Shown here one piece after another: positions 7,524 through 15,953 of a stretch of DNA of 64,000 bases (within the stretch, counting starts at the first letter, position 1; each line of letters starts with the position of its first letter). The notes under the pieces were generated by a model. It worked only from the letters and a program-made list of their open reading frames with translations, made no database searches and was not told the DNA's origin. Both the position numbers and the translations under genes were made by a program. The DNA comes from an uncultured Lachnospiraceae bacterium (GTDB lineage: Bacteria; Bacillota; Clostridia; Lachnospirales; Lachnospiraceae), in the NCBI GenBank assembly GCA_947648875.1, contig CANSPM010000016.1, positions 1 through 64,000 on the forward strand, in the 5' to 3' direction.

Positions 7524-8309
7524 ATGGCGTATATAAAAGAATATTGGGACGGCAAGGAAAAAAGGGCGGAGCAGGCCGTGCGCCATACAAAGGAGATGGA
7601 CAAACTCTACGGACAGGAGATACGGGATGCCATAGAGCGCACCTCGGTTTATGACGTGGATTTTTCATGCACCGGGGAACAGATCTGTGAGGGAAAAATT
7701 TCTCTGGAACCTTTAGACAGCGTTTCCGCCATTCTGCGCATGGCAGACAACTGCGTAAGACCCATGGCGGTTTTGAATTTTTCTTCCTATAAAAATCCCG
7801 GCGGCGGGTTTTTGAACGGCAGTAAAGCACAGGAGGAATGTCTCTGCCAGGAGTCGTTTCTGTACAATGTGCTGTCCCAGATGACAGGCCGGTTCTATGA
7901 CTGGAACAATCAGAACAAGAATAAGGCTCTGTACAGGAACAGGGGTATGTACACGCCGGGGGTGGTTTTCAGGAGGGACGGAAAGCAGGCGGTCTGTGAC
8001 GTGATCACTTGCGCGGCTCCCAATATCTCGGCCGCTCACAGATACCAGAAGGTCTCTTATGAAGAGAACACGGAGGTTCTCAGATCCAGGATCAGGTTTG
8101 TGCTGGATATCGCCAGGGAAAACCAGGTGAATACTTTGATACTGGGGGCCTATGGCTGTGGTGTCTTCGGCCAGAAAGGCGCCGAAGTGGCAGGGATTTT
8201 TAAGGAATATCTGGAGTCTGCCTACAAATGTTTTGAGCAGGTCCTCTTCGCTGTTCCGGAGGGGAAAGACGGCAATTATCGGGCGTTTGCGGAAGTATGG
8301 GGATTATAG
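7524..8309 (+). CDS. TIGR02452 family protein (microbial PARG/macro-type hydrolase)
   Basis: About 261 residues of the TIGR02452/DUF2263 family, related to bacterial-type poly(ADP-ribose) glycohydrolases with a macrodomain fold. The signature is clear: FSSYKNPGGGFLNGSKAQEE near residues 88-108 contains the GGG loop and the QEE catalytic acid pair, and GAYGCGVFGQ near 210 forms the second ligand loop. Expected ligand is ADP-ribose or an ADP-ribose adduct; the exact substrate is not known. The start at 7524 is favoured over 7518 because the GGAGGG site (7510-7515) would be only 2 bases from the first ATG. Its neighbourhood with kptA, which releases ADP-ribose cyclic phosphate, gives a plausible substrate link. 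Confidence 0.9.
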   Translation: MAYIKEYWDGKEKRAEQAVRHTKEMDKLYGQEIRDAIERTSVYDVDFSCTGEQICEGKISLEPLDSVSAILRMADNCVRPMAVLNFSSYKNPGGGFLNGSKAQEECLCQESFLYNVLSQMTGRFYDWNNQNKNKALYRNRGMYTPGVVFRRDGKQAVCDVITCAAPNISAAHRYQKVSYEENTEVLRSRIRFVLDIARENQVNTLILGAYGCGVFGQKGAEVAGIFKEYLESAYKCFEQVLFAVPEGKDGNYRAFAEVWGL

Positions 8310-8416
8310 ACAAGTCAGGCGCGTATCGTCCTGCGCGGCGTATTTGCGGTTATGTAGCTTTTCGCAGATCAAGGATGATTTTCCACCGGGGGACATATGT
8401 TACATAGGAGGCGGGA

Positions 8417-9409
8417 ATGCTCACAAAAGGTGAATTTGATAAACATGTGGCGGCGCTTCTGGATTTCTGTCAGTATCCCGCCGTGAAATACAAAGTGCTG
8501 TTCTCTCTGCTGGATACGCCCTATCAGGACAGGGCGTTGAGTGCGCTACGGGAAGATTTCCTGAAAAGCGATATTGTGGAGGAAATGTATCAGACACAGG
8601 ACATGCACGGCGGCTGGGGGAAACTGCGGTCTAAGGACTATTCTGTGAAAGCGAGGATTCCCACATCCGGAGTTGGAATTGAGCGCTGTCTCTATATTGG
8701 GCTTACCATAGAGGACAGGGATATTCTGTTTATGGCCAGCGAGTATTTGCAGGGGCTTCTCTCAGGTACTGTGGGCGAAGGGGTATTTGAAAAGAATGAG
8801 CGGGAAAACCCATGGCAGAACGCAATCGTCTGTAATTATCTGGAGGCGATTACCCCGGGGCAGCCGCAGTGTGATGAGACTTATCGCCAGTGGCTGTATA
8901 TTGCGGGCAGGGCTTATGAGGAGGGGGAGTATTCCTATGAGAAAGACAGGGCGGCCCAGCAGGAAGTGTTTCTGACAAGGGAGAACCGACTGGTGCCCAT
9001 GCAGAGTGAGCTGCTATTAAAGAGGCGTCCGAATGTATCGGAGGCGCTGGAGAACGCCATGCTGAGGCATTTGGGGCGGGGAGCCTTTGAACATGGTCAT
9101 TTCTGGGAGAAGACCCCCGACAAACTGCCGGAAAACTTCGTCTTTAAGCAGACGAGGCGATGGTTTAAGACTTTTAACTATATCAATCAGTTCAGAGGTT
9201 CCCGGATCTATCTGGAGAACGCGGTGGAGTGGCTGCTGGAGAAGGCCCGCCCCGACGGTCTCTGGGACTGGGGGCCGCAGGTCAAAGACCCCTGGGGATA
9301 TTTCGGATATTTTTCCTGTAACAGGCACTATAAACATAACCGGGTGGTTGATTGTAGTGTGGAGGTATTGAATTTCCTGAGAGAATATATGAGAAATAAC
9401 CCCCGGTAA
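8417..9409 (+). CDS. Hypothetical protein, possible alpha/alpha-toroid fold
   Basis: Encodes 330 residues with no signal peptide or membrane segment. The family is not firmly recognised. Segments such as DMHGGWGKLRSKD near residue 68 and ARPDGLWDWGPQ near 275, each followed by helices, recall the GxW-rich repeats of prenyltransferase/squalene-cyclase-like toroids, and many uncharacterised bacterial proteins share this arrangement. No DxDD cyclase motif is seen, so terpene cyclase activity is not claimed. AGGAGG at 8406-8411 supports the ATG at 8417. It lies between the TIGR02452 gene and kptA on the same strand, with gaps of 107 and 73 bp. Confidence 0.75.
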   Translation: MLTKGEFDKHVAALLDFCQYPAVKYKVLFSLLDTPYQDRALSALREDFLKSDIVEEMYQTQDMHGGWGKLRSKDYSVKARIPTSGVGIERCLYIGLTIEDRDILFMASEYLQGLLSGTVGEGVFEKNERENPWQNAIVCNYLEAITPGQPQCDETYRQWLYIAGRAYEEGEYSYEKDRAAQQEVFLTRENRLVPMQSELLLKRRPNVSEALENAMLRHLGRGAFEHGHFWEKTPDKLPENFVFKQTRRWFKTFNYINQFRGSRIYLENAVEWLLEKARPDGLWDWGPQVKDPWGYFGYFSCNRHYKHNRVVDCSVEVLNFLREYMRNNPR

Positions 9410-9482
9410 ACCGGCACTGAAGGATCACGGAAAACCCGCGATACTTCCCGGGAGAAAGATGTACCTATAGGAGATAACGCAG

Positions 9483-10037
9483 ATGAGCAAATTGGATGAT
9501 TTGAGTAAATATATCAGCCGCATTCTCCGACACAGACCGGAGGATGCCAACGTACAGCTGGATGAACATGGTTGGGCCAATGTGGAAGAACTTCTGGCGG
9601 GGATGAATGCCGCCGGGAAGAAAATTGACAGGGAGACGCTGGAGGAGATCGTCAGAACAGACAAAAAGCAAAGATATTCCTTCCATGAAGGAGGGACTCT
9701 GATTCGGGCCAACCAGGGCCACAGCATTCCGGTGGATGTGGAACTGGAACGGCAGGAGCCGCCGGAGTTTCTGTATCATGGTACGGCGCTTCGGTTCCTG
9801 GACAGCATCAGACAGCGGGGGCTGCTGCCCATGGGGCGATTGTATGTCCACCTTTCAGGGGATGTGGAGACAGCCCGGGTAGTGGGAAAGCGACATGGCC
9901 ACCCCGTGATTCTGAAGGTGCGCAGCGGCGATATGCACAGGGATGGACAGCCGTTTTTCAGGTCCCAAAACGGCGTCTGGCTTGCGAAGATGGTGGATGT
10001 GGGATATTTTGATTTGCTGGAGGAATCTGACAGCTAG
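9483..10037 (+). CDS. kptA: RNA 2'-phosphotransferase (Tpt1/KptA family)
   Basis: Transfers an internal RNA 2'-phosphate to NAD+, releasing nicotinamide and ADP-ribose 1'',2''-cyclic phosphate. The 184-residue length matches the family. The N-terminal winged-helix part carries SKYISRILRHRPE, with the conserved Arg-His. The C-terminal ADP-ribosyltransferase part carries IRANQGHS, FLYHGTALRFLDSI, the YVHLSGD strand and QNGVWL. The conserved Arg-His-Arg-Arg set appears intact. AGGAGA at 9469-9474 supports the start. Bacteria rarely have an obvious source of internal 2'-phosphates, so its presence downstream of rtcB and a PARG-like gene is notable and suggests an RNA repair or RNA modification role. 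Confidence 0.95.
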   Translation: MSKLDDLSKYISRILRHRPEDANVQLDEHGWANVEELLAGMNAAGKKIDRETLEEIVRTDKKQRYSFHEGGTLIRANQGHSIPVDVELERQEPPEFLYHGTALRFLDSIRQRGLLPMGRLYVHLSGDVETARVVGKRHGHPVILKVRSGDMHRDGQPFFRSQNGVWLAKMVDVGYFDLLEESDS

Positions 10038-10138
10038 TTTATTTCAATGGGATCACAGGATACGGCCTGGCAGATGCGAATTATTCCCTAAAACGCGTCT
10101 GTAGACAGGGATACTAATTTGGAAGTGAGGAAAATGCA

Positions 10139-10732
10139 ATGATGGGATTGGAAGAGATCATTCATGAGAGTTTGGAAAAACTACAGAAACTGGGATTGGA
10201 TGCGCTGGATGCGGAGGAGAATATTGTAAAGCAGTTTCGGTTCGTGCCAGATGAAATAATGGAAGATATGGATTCGGAGCAGATCATTGGAAGGCTGCTG
10301 GGAGAATTGCACTTCTATCTGGGAACGGAGCAGACTGCATTGGGGATGTATTCCTTTGATGTGGAGATGGAGGAGATCAAGCAGATGTACACCGGTTTTT
10401 TGGAGAATATGGCCCGGATTTCCGGGGGCGATCTGAAGATTACAGGCATAGAGGAAGAGATAGCAGAGGAGGTGCTGGAATCCGGTACAGGGACACAGAC
10501 AGTGCGCTTTTGTTGCAATGGGAAAACTTATGAATATGAAGCCAGGACTCATTACGACTGGTTTGACGCAGGGATGCTGTCTTTTATGAATCGGGTGATA
10601 GAGGAGCAGCACACAGGACGTAGCCTGTTTGTCACTGGCGACGGGTATCAGGAATGCATTGTGTTCTACCGTACCCAGGAGTGGGCAGAACAGTTTGAAC
10701 ACCTGCTTGGCGTGGAACTGGAACGGCCCTGA
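10139..10732 (+). CDS. Hypothetical protein, tandem paralog 1
   Basis: Encodes 197 acidic residues, predicted soluble, of no recognised family. It is clearly paralogous to the next gene (10863-11450): both share a helical start (LEKLQKLGLDALDAEE), MYTGFLE near residue 80, GTQTVRF-CNGK-YEYEA near 118 and YDWFDAGML-FM near 140, and both end in RT-EWAE-F. The TQTVRF-YEYEA strands followed by a DWFD turn and helix look like one compact alpha/beta domain. Tandem divergent copies of small acidic proteins are common among immunity genes, but no toxin is adjacent. Two consecutive ATGs (10139 and 10142) are possible starts. Confidence 0.8.
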   Translation: MMGLEEIIHESLEKLQKLGLDALDAEENIVKQFRFVPDEIMEDMDSEQIIGRLLGELHFYLGTEQTALGMYSFDVEMEEIKQMYTGFLENMARISGGDLKITGIEEEIAEEVLESGTGTQTVRFCCNGKTYEYEARTHYDWFDAGMLSFMNRVIEEQHTGRSLFVTGDGYQECIVFYRTQEWAEQFEHLLGVELERP

Positions 10733-10862
10733 GAAGGGGGATTGCTCTGGGACGGAGACGGCGGAAATTCCGAAGGCAGTGACGGGTTACAGAGTCGAAG
10801 CGTCAGAGATGAACCCGGTAGCCTGAAAGAGAAAGGACATATAAAATTAAAGGAATAAGGTT

Positions 10863-11450
10863 ATGGAAATGGATGTGCATGAGTGTCTGGAAAAATTGCG
10901 GGAACTGGGAATAGATGCCCTTGGGGCGGAGAAGGAGATCAAAAATATATTCCTCTTCCTGCCGGATGAGGTACTGGAGGCCATGGAACCGGAACGATAT
11001 CTGGCTGAGATACTTGGCAATATTGGTACCGGATTTTATTCGGGGACAGAACGGCTCCCCTCGGAAATATATGTGTTTGATATGGAGGGCCAGGATATTG
11101 AGCGGATGTACACAGGTTTTCTGGAAGGCATCTTGCGAATCGCCGGGGGCAGTCTGGAGATTACAGACATAGAGGAGATTATTTCTCAAAAGGAACTGGA
11201 ATCCCGGATCGGAACCCAGACAGTGCGTTTTCGCTGCAACGGGAAAGAATATGAATATAAGGCGCGGCTTAACCATGATTGGTTTGACGCCGGGATGCTG
11301 GCTTTTATGAGTAAGGTGGTGGAGGAGCAGAATACAGGCAGCCATCTGTATGTCACCAGCGACTATCAGAACTGTATTGTGCTTTATAGGACCCGGGAGT
11401 GGGCAGAACGGTTCCGCCAGTTGTTTGGGATAGGGTTGGAGAGTCCCTGA
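10863..11450 (+). CDS. Hypothetical protein, tandem paralog 2
   Basis: A 195-residue paralog of the preceding protein with the same motif order, including MYTGFLE, IGTQTVRFRCNGKEYEY, HDWFDAGMLAFM and RTREWAERF. The pair probably arose by tandem duplication and then diverged at well over a third of positions. AAGGAATAAGG precedes the ATG. The 130 bp between the copies holds no gene. Function unknown. Confidence 0.8.
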   Translation: MEMDVHECLEKLRELGIDALGAEKEIKNIFLFLPDEVLEAMEPERYLAEILGNIGTGFYSGTERLPSEIYVFDMEGQDIERMYTGFLEGILRIAGGSLEITDIEEIISQKELESRIGTQTVRFRCNGKEYEYKARLNHDWFDAGMLAFMSKVVEEQNTGSHLYVTSDYQNCIVLYRTREWAERFRQLFGIGLESP

Positions 11451-11487
11451 GACGTATGGGGAAGAGAGACAGACACCTGCAAAAGTC

Positions 11488-11870
11488 TTGTGCCATGTTC
11501 GATGGCGGGAAGCTGCATTTGTTTCCTGCGGTATTCCGGTACAGGGAACGGTATATGCTTTCTGTGATATGTGCCTTATGGCTTGTGGCCTGAAATATGA
11601 AGAGACGGAGGAAGGCACGGATCTGTTGGGGTTCGCGGTTGAGGGTTATCAGAGAGAATGCTATTGGAATTATCCCAATCCCTATGCCACGGATATAGTT
11701 TATACGTTTTTCTGAACGAAACGGGAACGATTCTCTATGTTGAGGCGGTTGGAGAAGAATCGGCAGGGAATAAGCCGATGGCTGGAACAGACCTTCCATG
11801 CAACGTCGGGCACCGCCACATGGGAGAAAGGCGCGCGAGCCGGGTAAAACAGCGCTTTTATGGAATATGA
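11488..11870 (+). pseudogene. Possible frameshifted small gene
   Basis: Two overlapping frames look like one protein split by a frameshift. The first runs to TGA at 11713-11715 and carries GFAVEGYQRECYWNYP and ATDIVYTF; the other continues immediately with LNETGTILYVEAVGEE and ends at 11870. The switch would fall in the run of five T at about 11707-11711. No good ribosome site is visible. The family is unknown and the reading is tentative. Confidence 0.3.
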
Positions 11871-11891
11871 GGAATGAAAGAGGAGCGGTAT

Positions 11892-12137
11892 ATGGATTCT
11901 GTCAATATGTTGGTATCGGGAATCATAAACAGGGAAGGAAAGCGGTTTGCCAGAGTATCTTTCATCCGTGGAAGAAACACTGCCGAGGGGATTGTGCCGG
12001 ACGGAATTGTGGAACATGCGGAAGGGTTCTCGGACGCGGAAGTGGCGAAGCTGGAGCGCTATCTGCGGGACAACAGGGGAGAGATCATGGAGCAGGCCAG
12101 ACAGGTCAATCCGATCAAAAACTGGTTGGGCCTATAG
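11892..12137 (+). CDS. Small hypothetical protein
   Basis: Encodes 81 residues from an ATG at 11892 preceded by AGAGGAG; the ATG at 11874 has no suitable site. The first half forms two likely beta strands (RFARVSFIRG and AEGIVPDGIVE), and the second half is a helix rich in charged residues (SDAEVAKLERYLRDN) ending in NPIKNWLGL. No motif indicates function. It is the last gene of the 3.5-12.1 kb accessory block and is followed by a hairpin at 12166-12196. Confidence 0.6.
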   Translation: MDSVNMLVSGIINREGKRFARVSFIRGRNTAEGIVPDGIVEHAEGFSDAEVAKLERYLRDNRGEIMEQARQVNPIKNWLGL

Positions 12138-12165
12138 ATTCGGGAAAGAACAAAATCATAGCCAT

Positions 12166-12196
12166 ATTACAGGAAGCAAAAACGACTTCCTGTAAT
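12166..12196. repeat. Perfect 11-bp inverted repeat
   Basis: ATTACAGGAAG (12166-12176) pairs with CTTCCTGTAAT (12186-12196) around a 9-nt loop. No T tract follows on either strand. The ACAGGAAG/CTTCCTGT core recurs in the hairpin at 36081-36111. Confidence 0.55.
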
Positions 12197-12289
12197 CAAA
12201 GGCGCGCAGACAGCGCGACGTTTACTAGCAGGGAACGGCAGGCTTGACGAGATTTTTAAATGTGGTATGAGACAAGCGGGAGAGAAAAA

Positions 12290-13951
12290 ATGCTAAGTGT
12301 AGGACTGAACTGGATCTATATTCTATTGACCACATTCTGCGCCGGATATGGCATTGCCTTTCTGGTGGAGAAAAGACTGCGTTACCGTATACGGGGGATG
12401 GACAGCATCCTGATGGCCGGACTGGTGGTGGTGACGGTATACGCCGAGATCTTCAGCCTTTTTAACGGGGTGGGGGCCGTGGCCAACGGGCTGCTTCTGG
12501 CAGTTTGTGGCGGGACGCTATTTCTGCTCCGCAGGCAGATCCGCCAAAGGCTGGGGGATTGGTGGCGGGAAACATCCGTTGTTAAAAAAGTATTACTCCC
12601 CATCCTTTTTCTGTTGTGGGCCTATTTTTCCTCCAGGGGATACATGGCTTACGACTCCGATCTGTATCATGCCCAGAGCATCCGGTGGATTGAGGAATAT
12701 GGCGTGGCGCCGGGACTGGGCAATCTGCATGAGCGCTTTGCATACAACAGCGCCGCTTTTGCCGTGAATGCCCTTTATAGCATGAAATGGCTGTTGGGCA
12801 GATCCCTCCACACGGCCAGCGGCTTCTTTGCCCTGTTGCTTTCCTCCACTGTGTTGGAACTGGGGCGCACCTGGAAAGAGAAGAAGCTGCGGCTGGCGGA
12901 CTATGCCATGGTGGGGGCAGTTTATTATCTGGTTACAATTTGGGACGAGGTGACGGCGCCCAGTTCGGACTATCTGATTATGTGTACTGTATTTTTTATT
13001 GTGATCAAATGGTTATTGTGTCTGGAGCGCGACAGCATTGCCGCCGGGGAGAAACAGACGCCTTATGCGCTGCTATGCGTGGCGGGAGTTTATGCGCTGA
13101 CATTGAAGCTGACAGCGGGGCTGATCCTGCTGCTGGTTATCAAACCCGCGATATCGTTTATTCGGGAAAAGAGATGGCGGGATATTTTGCTGTATCTGGG
13201 GCTGGGGTTGTTGGTGTGCCTGCCCTGGATGACCCGGACTGTAATCATTTCCGGTTGGCTTCTCTATCCCTTTCCGGCGCTGGATCTGTTTTCGGTGGAC
13301 TGGAAGATGCCTGCCGGTCCCATTGCGGTGGACGCAGCACAGATCAAGACCTGGGGGCGGGCGCTGTACAATGTCGGTCTGGTGGACATGCCCATATATG
13401 AGTGGTTCCCCGGTTGGTTTGCGACCACCCTGTCCGGCATGGAGAAATTACTGATACTGGGGGACCTGGCGTGTGTCCCGCTGTTTGTGGGATATGCCGT
13501 TTTCAGTCTGATCAGAAAGAAAAAAGGAAATCTGGACATTTTGCTGGTGTTGGCCACTGTGATCAGTTCCTGCGCATTCTGGCAGTACAGCGCGCCGATT
13601 CTGCGGTACGGCTATGCCTATGTGCTGTTGGTGGATCTGCTGATGGCGGGGGTGATCCTGCAAAAGCTGCCCATGCAGAGGATTCTATATGTCCTGGTCT
13701 GTCTGTACGGAGGTTATAAGCTGGTGATGATGGGGGATTACATTCGTGGCAATTACCTGATTGATGCCTATATCTGGCAGCAGGATTATGGAAGCTATGA
13801 ACTGGTTTCCTATGAACTGGAAGGCATCACCTTCTATCGTCCCGCCATGGGGGACCGGGTGGGATATGACTGTTTTCCGGCCGCGCCTACAGAACCGGAG
13901 ATGGAACTGCGCGGAGAGGGACTTGGGGAGGGCTTTCGCCCGGCGCAATAG
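12290..13951 (+). CDS. LIC_10190-like polytopic membrane protein
   Basis: About 553 residues with roughly 10-12 membrane segments. After the third or fourth segment comes YDSDLYHAQSIRWIEE and GLGNLHERFAYNSA, the loop typical of LIC_10190-type membrane proteins, which resemble GT-C glycosyltransferases in topology; the acidic YDSDLYH loop sits where those enzymes bind a metal or lipid-linked sugar. Substrate is unknown. The ATG at 12290 follows GGGAGAG at 12278-12284, while the upstream in-frame ATG at 12260 has no site. The final 50 residues are soluble and end in a Gly/Pro-rich tail. It is monocistronic, with a new promoter directly after it. Confidence 0.8.
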   Translation: MLSVGLNWIYILLTTFCAGYGIAFLVEKRLRYRIRGMDSILMAGLVVVTVYAEIFSLFNGVGAVANGLLLAVCGGTLFLLRRQIRQRLGDWWRETSVVKKVLLPILFLLWAYFSSRGYMAYDSDLYHAQSIRWIEEYGVAPGLGNLHERFAYNSAAFAVNALYSMKWLLGRSLHTASGFFALLLSSTVLELGRTWKEKKLRLADYAMVGAVYYLVTIWDEVTAPSSDYLIMCTVFFIVIKWLLCLERDSIAAGEKQTPYALLCVAGVYALTLKLTAGLILLLVIKPAISFIREKRWRDILLYLGLGLLVCLPWMTRTVIISGWLLYPFPALDLFSVDWKMPAGPIAVDAAQIKTWGRALYNVGLVDMPIYEWFPGWFATTLSGMEKLLILGDLACVPLFVGYAVFSLIRKKKGNLDILLVLATVISSCAFWQYSAPILRYGYAYVLLVDLLMAGVILQKLPMQRILYVLVCLYGGYKLVMMGDYIRGNYLIDAYIWQQDYGSYELVSYELEGITFYRPAMGDRVGYDCFPAAPTEPEMELRGEGLGEGFRPAQ

Positions 13952-13955
13952 ATGC

Positions 13956-13984
13956 TTGCTATTAAACGGATTTTCCTGTACAAT
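13956..13984 (+). promoter_or_regulatory. pilT promoter
   Basis: TTGCTA (13956-13961), 17-bp spacer and TACAAT (13979-13984). The predicted leader is about 135 nt and contains the small hairpin AGAATATA-AAGA-TATATTCT. Confidence 0.65.
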
Positions 13985-14125
13985 GGAATCAGCCTCGTAA
14001 CAAAAGGACCCATTGTCTGCAAGCAGCTATGAGAATATAAAGATATATTCTATGCGGCTTTATATTACTCTCTTGCATGGTCCGGCAGTACAGAGACGGA
14101 ACTCAAAACAGAGGGGAGAAAATAT

Positions 14126-15178
14126 ATGCCAACAATTGAGGAAATATTGTCAGCGGCCAAGGAGGCGGGTGCGTCGGACGTGCATTTGACCGTGGGGATA
14201 CCGCCCAAGATGCGTGTAAACGGCAATCTGATTACCATGAATTACCCCAGGATGTTGCCTGCGGACACACTGGATGTTCTGTTGTCCATTATGACGGAGG
14301 TGCAGAGGGATCGGTTTGAGGAGAGGGGAGAGTATGATATGTCTTTCTCCATCCCCAATGTGGGTCGTTACAGGGTCAATGCCTATAAGCAGAGAGGGTC
14401 GGTGGCCATGGCGTTTCGTCTGGTGGGCACAAAAGTACCGTCCCCGGAGGAACTGGGCGTACCTGTATCCGTGGTGGACCTGTATCAGAGGAAAAGGGGA
14501 CTGGTTCTGGTGACAGGGCCTACCGGCAGCGGCAAATCCACTACTCTGGCGGCAATCATAGACAAGATCAACAATAACAGGGATGCCCATGTAATCACTT
14601 TGGAGGACCCCATCGAGTACCTGCATCAGCACAAGATGTCCATGGTCAATCAGCGGGAGATCGGCCTGGATTCCGAGACTTATGCCAACGCTCTGCGCGC
14701 GGCTTTGCGTGAGGACCCGGATGTGATTCTGGTGGGCGAGATGCGGGATTTTGAGACCATCAGTGTGGCCATCACTGCGGCGGAGACCGGTCATTTGGTG
14801 TTGTCCACTTTGCATACCATCGGCGCGGCCAGCACAGTAGACCGCGTGATCGACGTATTTCCGCCTCATCATCAGCAGCAGATCCGGGTGCAGCTGGCCA
14901 ATGTGCTGGAGGCGGTTATCTCCCAGCAGCTGATTCCCACAGCTGACGGGCGGGGGCGGGTGGCGGCATTTGAGGTCATGCACGCCAACCACGCGGTGCG
15001 CAATCTGATCCGCGAAGGCAAGTCTCATCAGCTGGCATCCGTTATGCAGACCAACCGCAAGCTGGGTATGATTACCATGGACGAGGCCATATCTCAGCTG
15101 TATTTCGCGGGCAGAATCGACAGGGAACTGGCGATTCAGTTTGCTCAGGATCCGGATGCCATGGAGAATAAGATATAG
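14126..15178 (+). CDS. pilT: Type IV pilus retraction ATPase PilT
   Basis: Cytoplasmic hexameric ATPase that powers pilus retraction. The 350-residue protein has the standard length, with an N-terminal PAS-like domain (ASDVHLTVG near residue 17), Walker A GPTGSGKST near 132, the Asp box VITLEDPIEYLH, the Walker B-like LREDPDVILVGEMRD, the His box (ETGHLVLSTLHT) and the C-terminal AVRNLIREGK motif. That last motif distinguishes PilT from the assembly ATPase PilB. The GGGGAGAA site precedes the ATG. No pilB, pilC, pilM or pilin gene is in the window, so this is an orphan copy with its own promoter; it may serve pili encoded elsewhere. Confidence 0.95.
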   Translation: MPTIEEILSAAKEAGASDVHLTVGIPPKMRVNGNLITMNYPRMLPADTLDVLLSIMTEVQRDRFEERGEYDMSFSIPNVGRYRVNAYKQRGSVAMAFRLVGTKVPSPEELGVPVSVVDLYQRKRGLVLVTGPTGSGKSTTLAAIIDKINNNRDAHVITLEDPIEYLHQHKMSMVNQREIGLDSETYANALRAALREDPDVILVGEMRDFETISVAITAAETGHLVLSTLHTIGAASTVDRVIDVFPPHHQQQIRVQLANVLEAVISQQLIPTADGRGRVAAFEVMHANHAVRNLIREGKSHQLASVMQTNRKLGMITMDEAISQLYFAGRIDRELAIQFAQDPDAMENKI

Positions 15179-15186
15179 GAGACATT

Positions 15187-15545
15187 ATGAAGAATATTCG
15201 GATTTTACGGCGGAGAAATATAACTCTCCGGATTATATCAAGGTGGGGGAAGGAATTTACGGGCATGACGGAGAATTTTTCTGTAGTCTGTCATTCGTGC
15301 AGGAGCCGCAGTACGGAGAGGGGGATTCTGCCTCCAATATAGCCCGGTATCCTCTGGAGGATATTCTGGACAAGTATTATGCGTATGTGGCGGATTTCTA
15401 CACGAGTCTGAACAGGGCGGATTCGGAGATTTGTTATTTGGAATTGGGCGCGGACTGCGCAGGTGATATTTGTCAGTTGCTGGAAATGGTCGGTAAAACA
15501 TGTATATTGTCAGACAGTGTTCGAGAGTGGAAAGGAGTATGTTAA
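15187..15545 (+). pseudogene. Frameshifted hypothetical gene downstream of pilT
   Basis: An ATG at 15187 with a strong AGGAG site (15177-15181) opens a frame that soon fails, while the neighbouring frame from about 15189 to TAG or TGA at 15545 encodes an acidic, well-behaved protein (EEYSDFTAEKYNSPDYIKV near the start, ADFYTSLNRADSEICYLELG later). One inserted base after ATGAA would join the good start to the good frame. This suggests a recent single-base deletion or a sequence error. An intact alternative would start at ATG 15156 inside pilT, but no good ribosome site supports it. Family unknown. Confidence 0.5.
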
Positions 15546-15953
15546 GCTGGTGATTGCGTAATGCCTTTTGTGCAGATGTGGGAAAAGGATTCCGGACACG
15601 GCGGATGCTCTGTCGTATAAGGCATCCGTACTGGCAGAGCAGGGCAGGAACGCAAAGCCATATGAATCCGGACGGTAAAATTTTCATAATATTGTAAGAC
15701 TATAAAGATAGAAAGCAAAAAATCAGTAAAACAGACGGGATGTTTATTTACAAGAATATTTATTTATGCTATACTAAAAATTAATCAGATGAAAGTGGCA
15801 GAAGATTGCCAGATACTTAATATGTTGCATATTAGATAACCGAATTGTACTGCCTGAGATAAGTGTGCGATATAGAGACAGTTTTCGACTTTTAGTCTGA
15901 AACGTTTATGATACCCGCTTATAGGAGGCGGATGCGAGGAGGAGGAAGTAGTA
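15546..15953. other. Intergenic region before the first chemoreceptor
   Basis: No gene is seen. There is a 7-bp hairpin (CGGATGC at 15602-15608 with GCATCCG at 15622-15628), an isolated ACGCAAAGCCA string, the promoter at 15747-15775 and a leader of about 170 nt. Confidence 0.5.
15747..15775 (+). promoter_or_regulatory. Promoter of the first chemoreceptor gene
   Basis: TTTACA (15747-15752), a 17-bp A/T-rich spacer and an extended -10 TGCTATACT (15767-15775). Confidence 0.75.

Noticed and set aside
15602..15680. ACGCAAAGCCA string near a hairpin, reminiscent of a c-di-GMP (GEMM) riboswitch
   Set aside because: The upstream GGCAAACC-type segment and downstream tetraloop-receptor and GCCGGG parts are missing, and the chemoreceptor promoter lies downstream of it.
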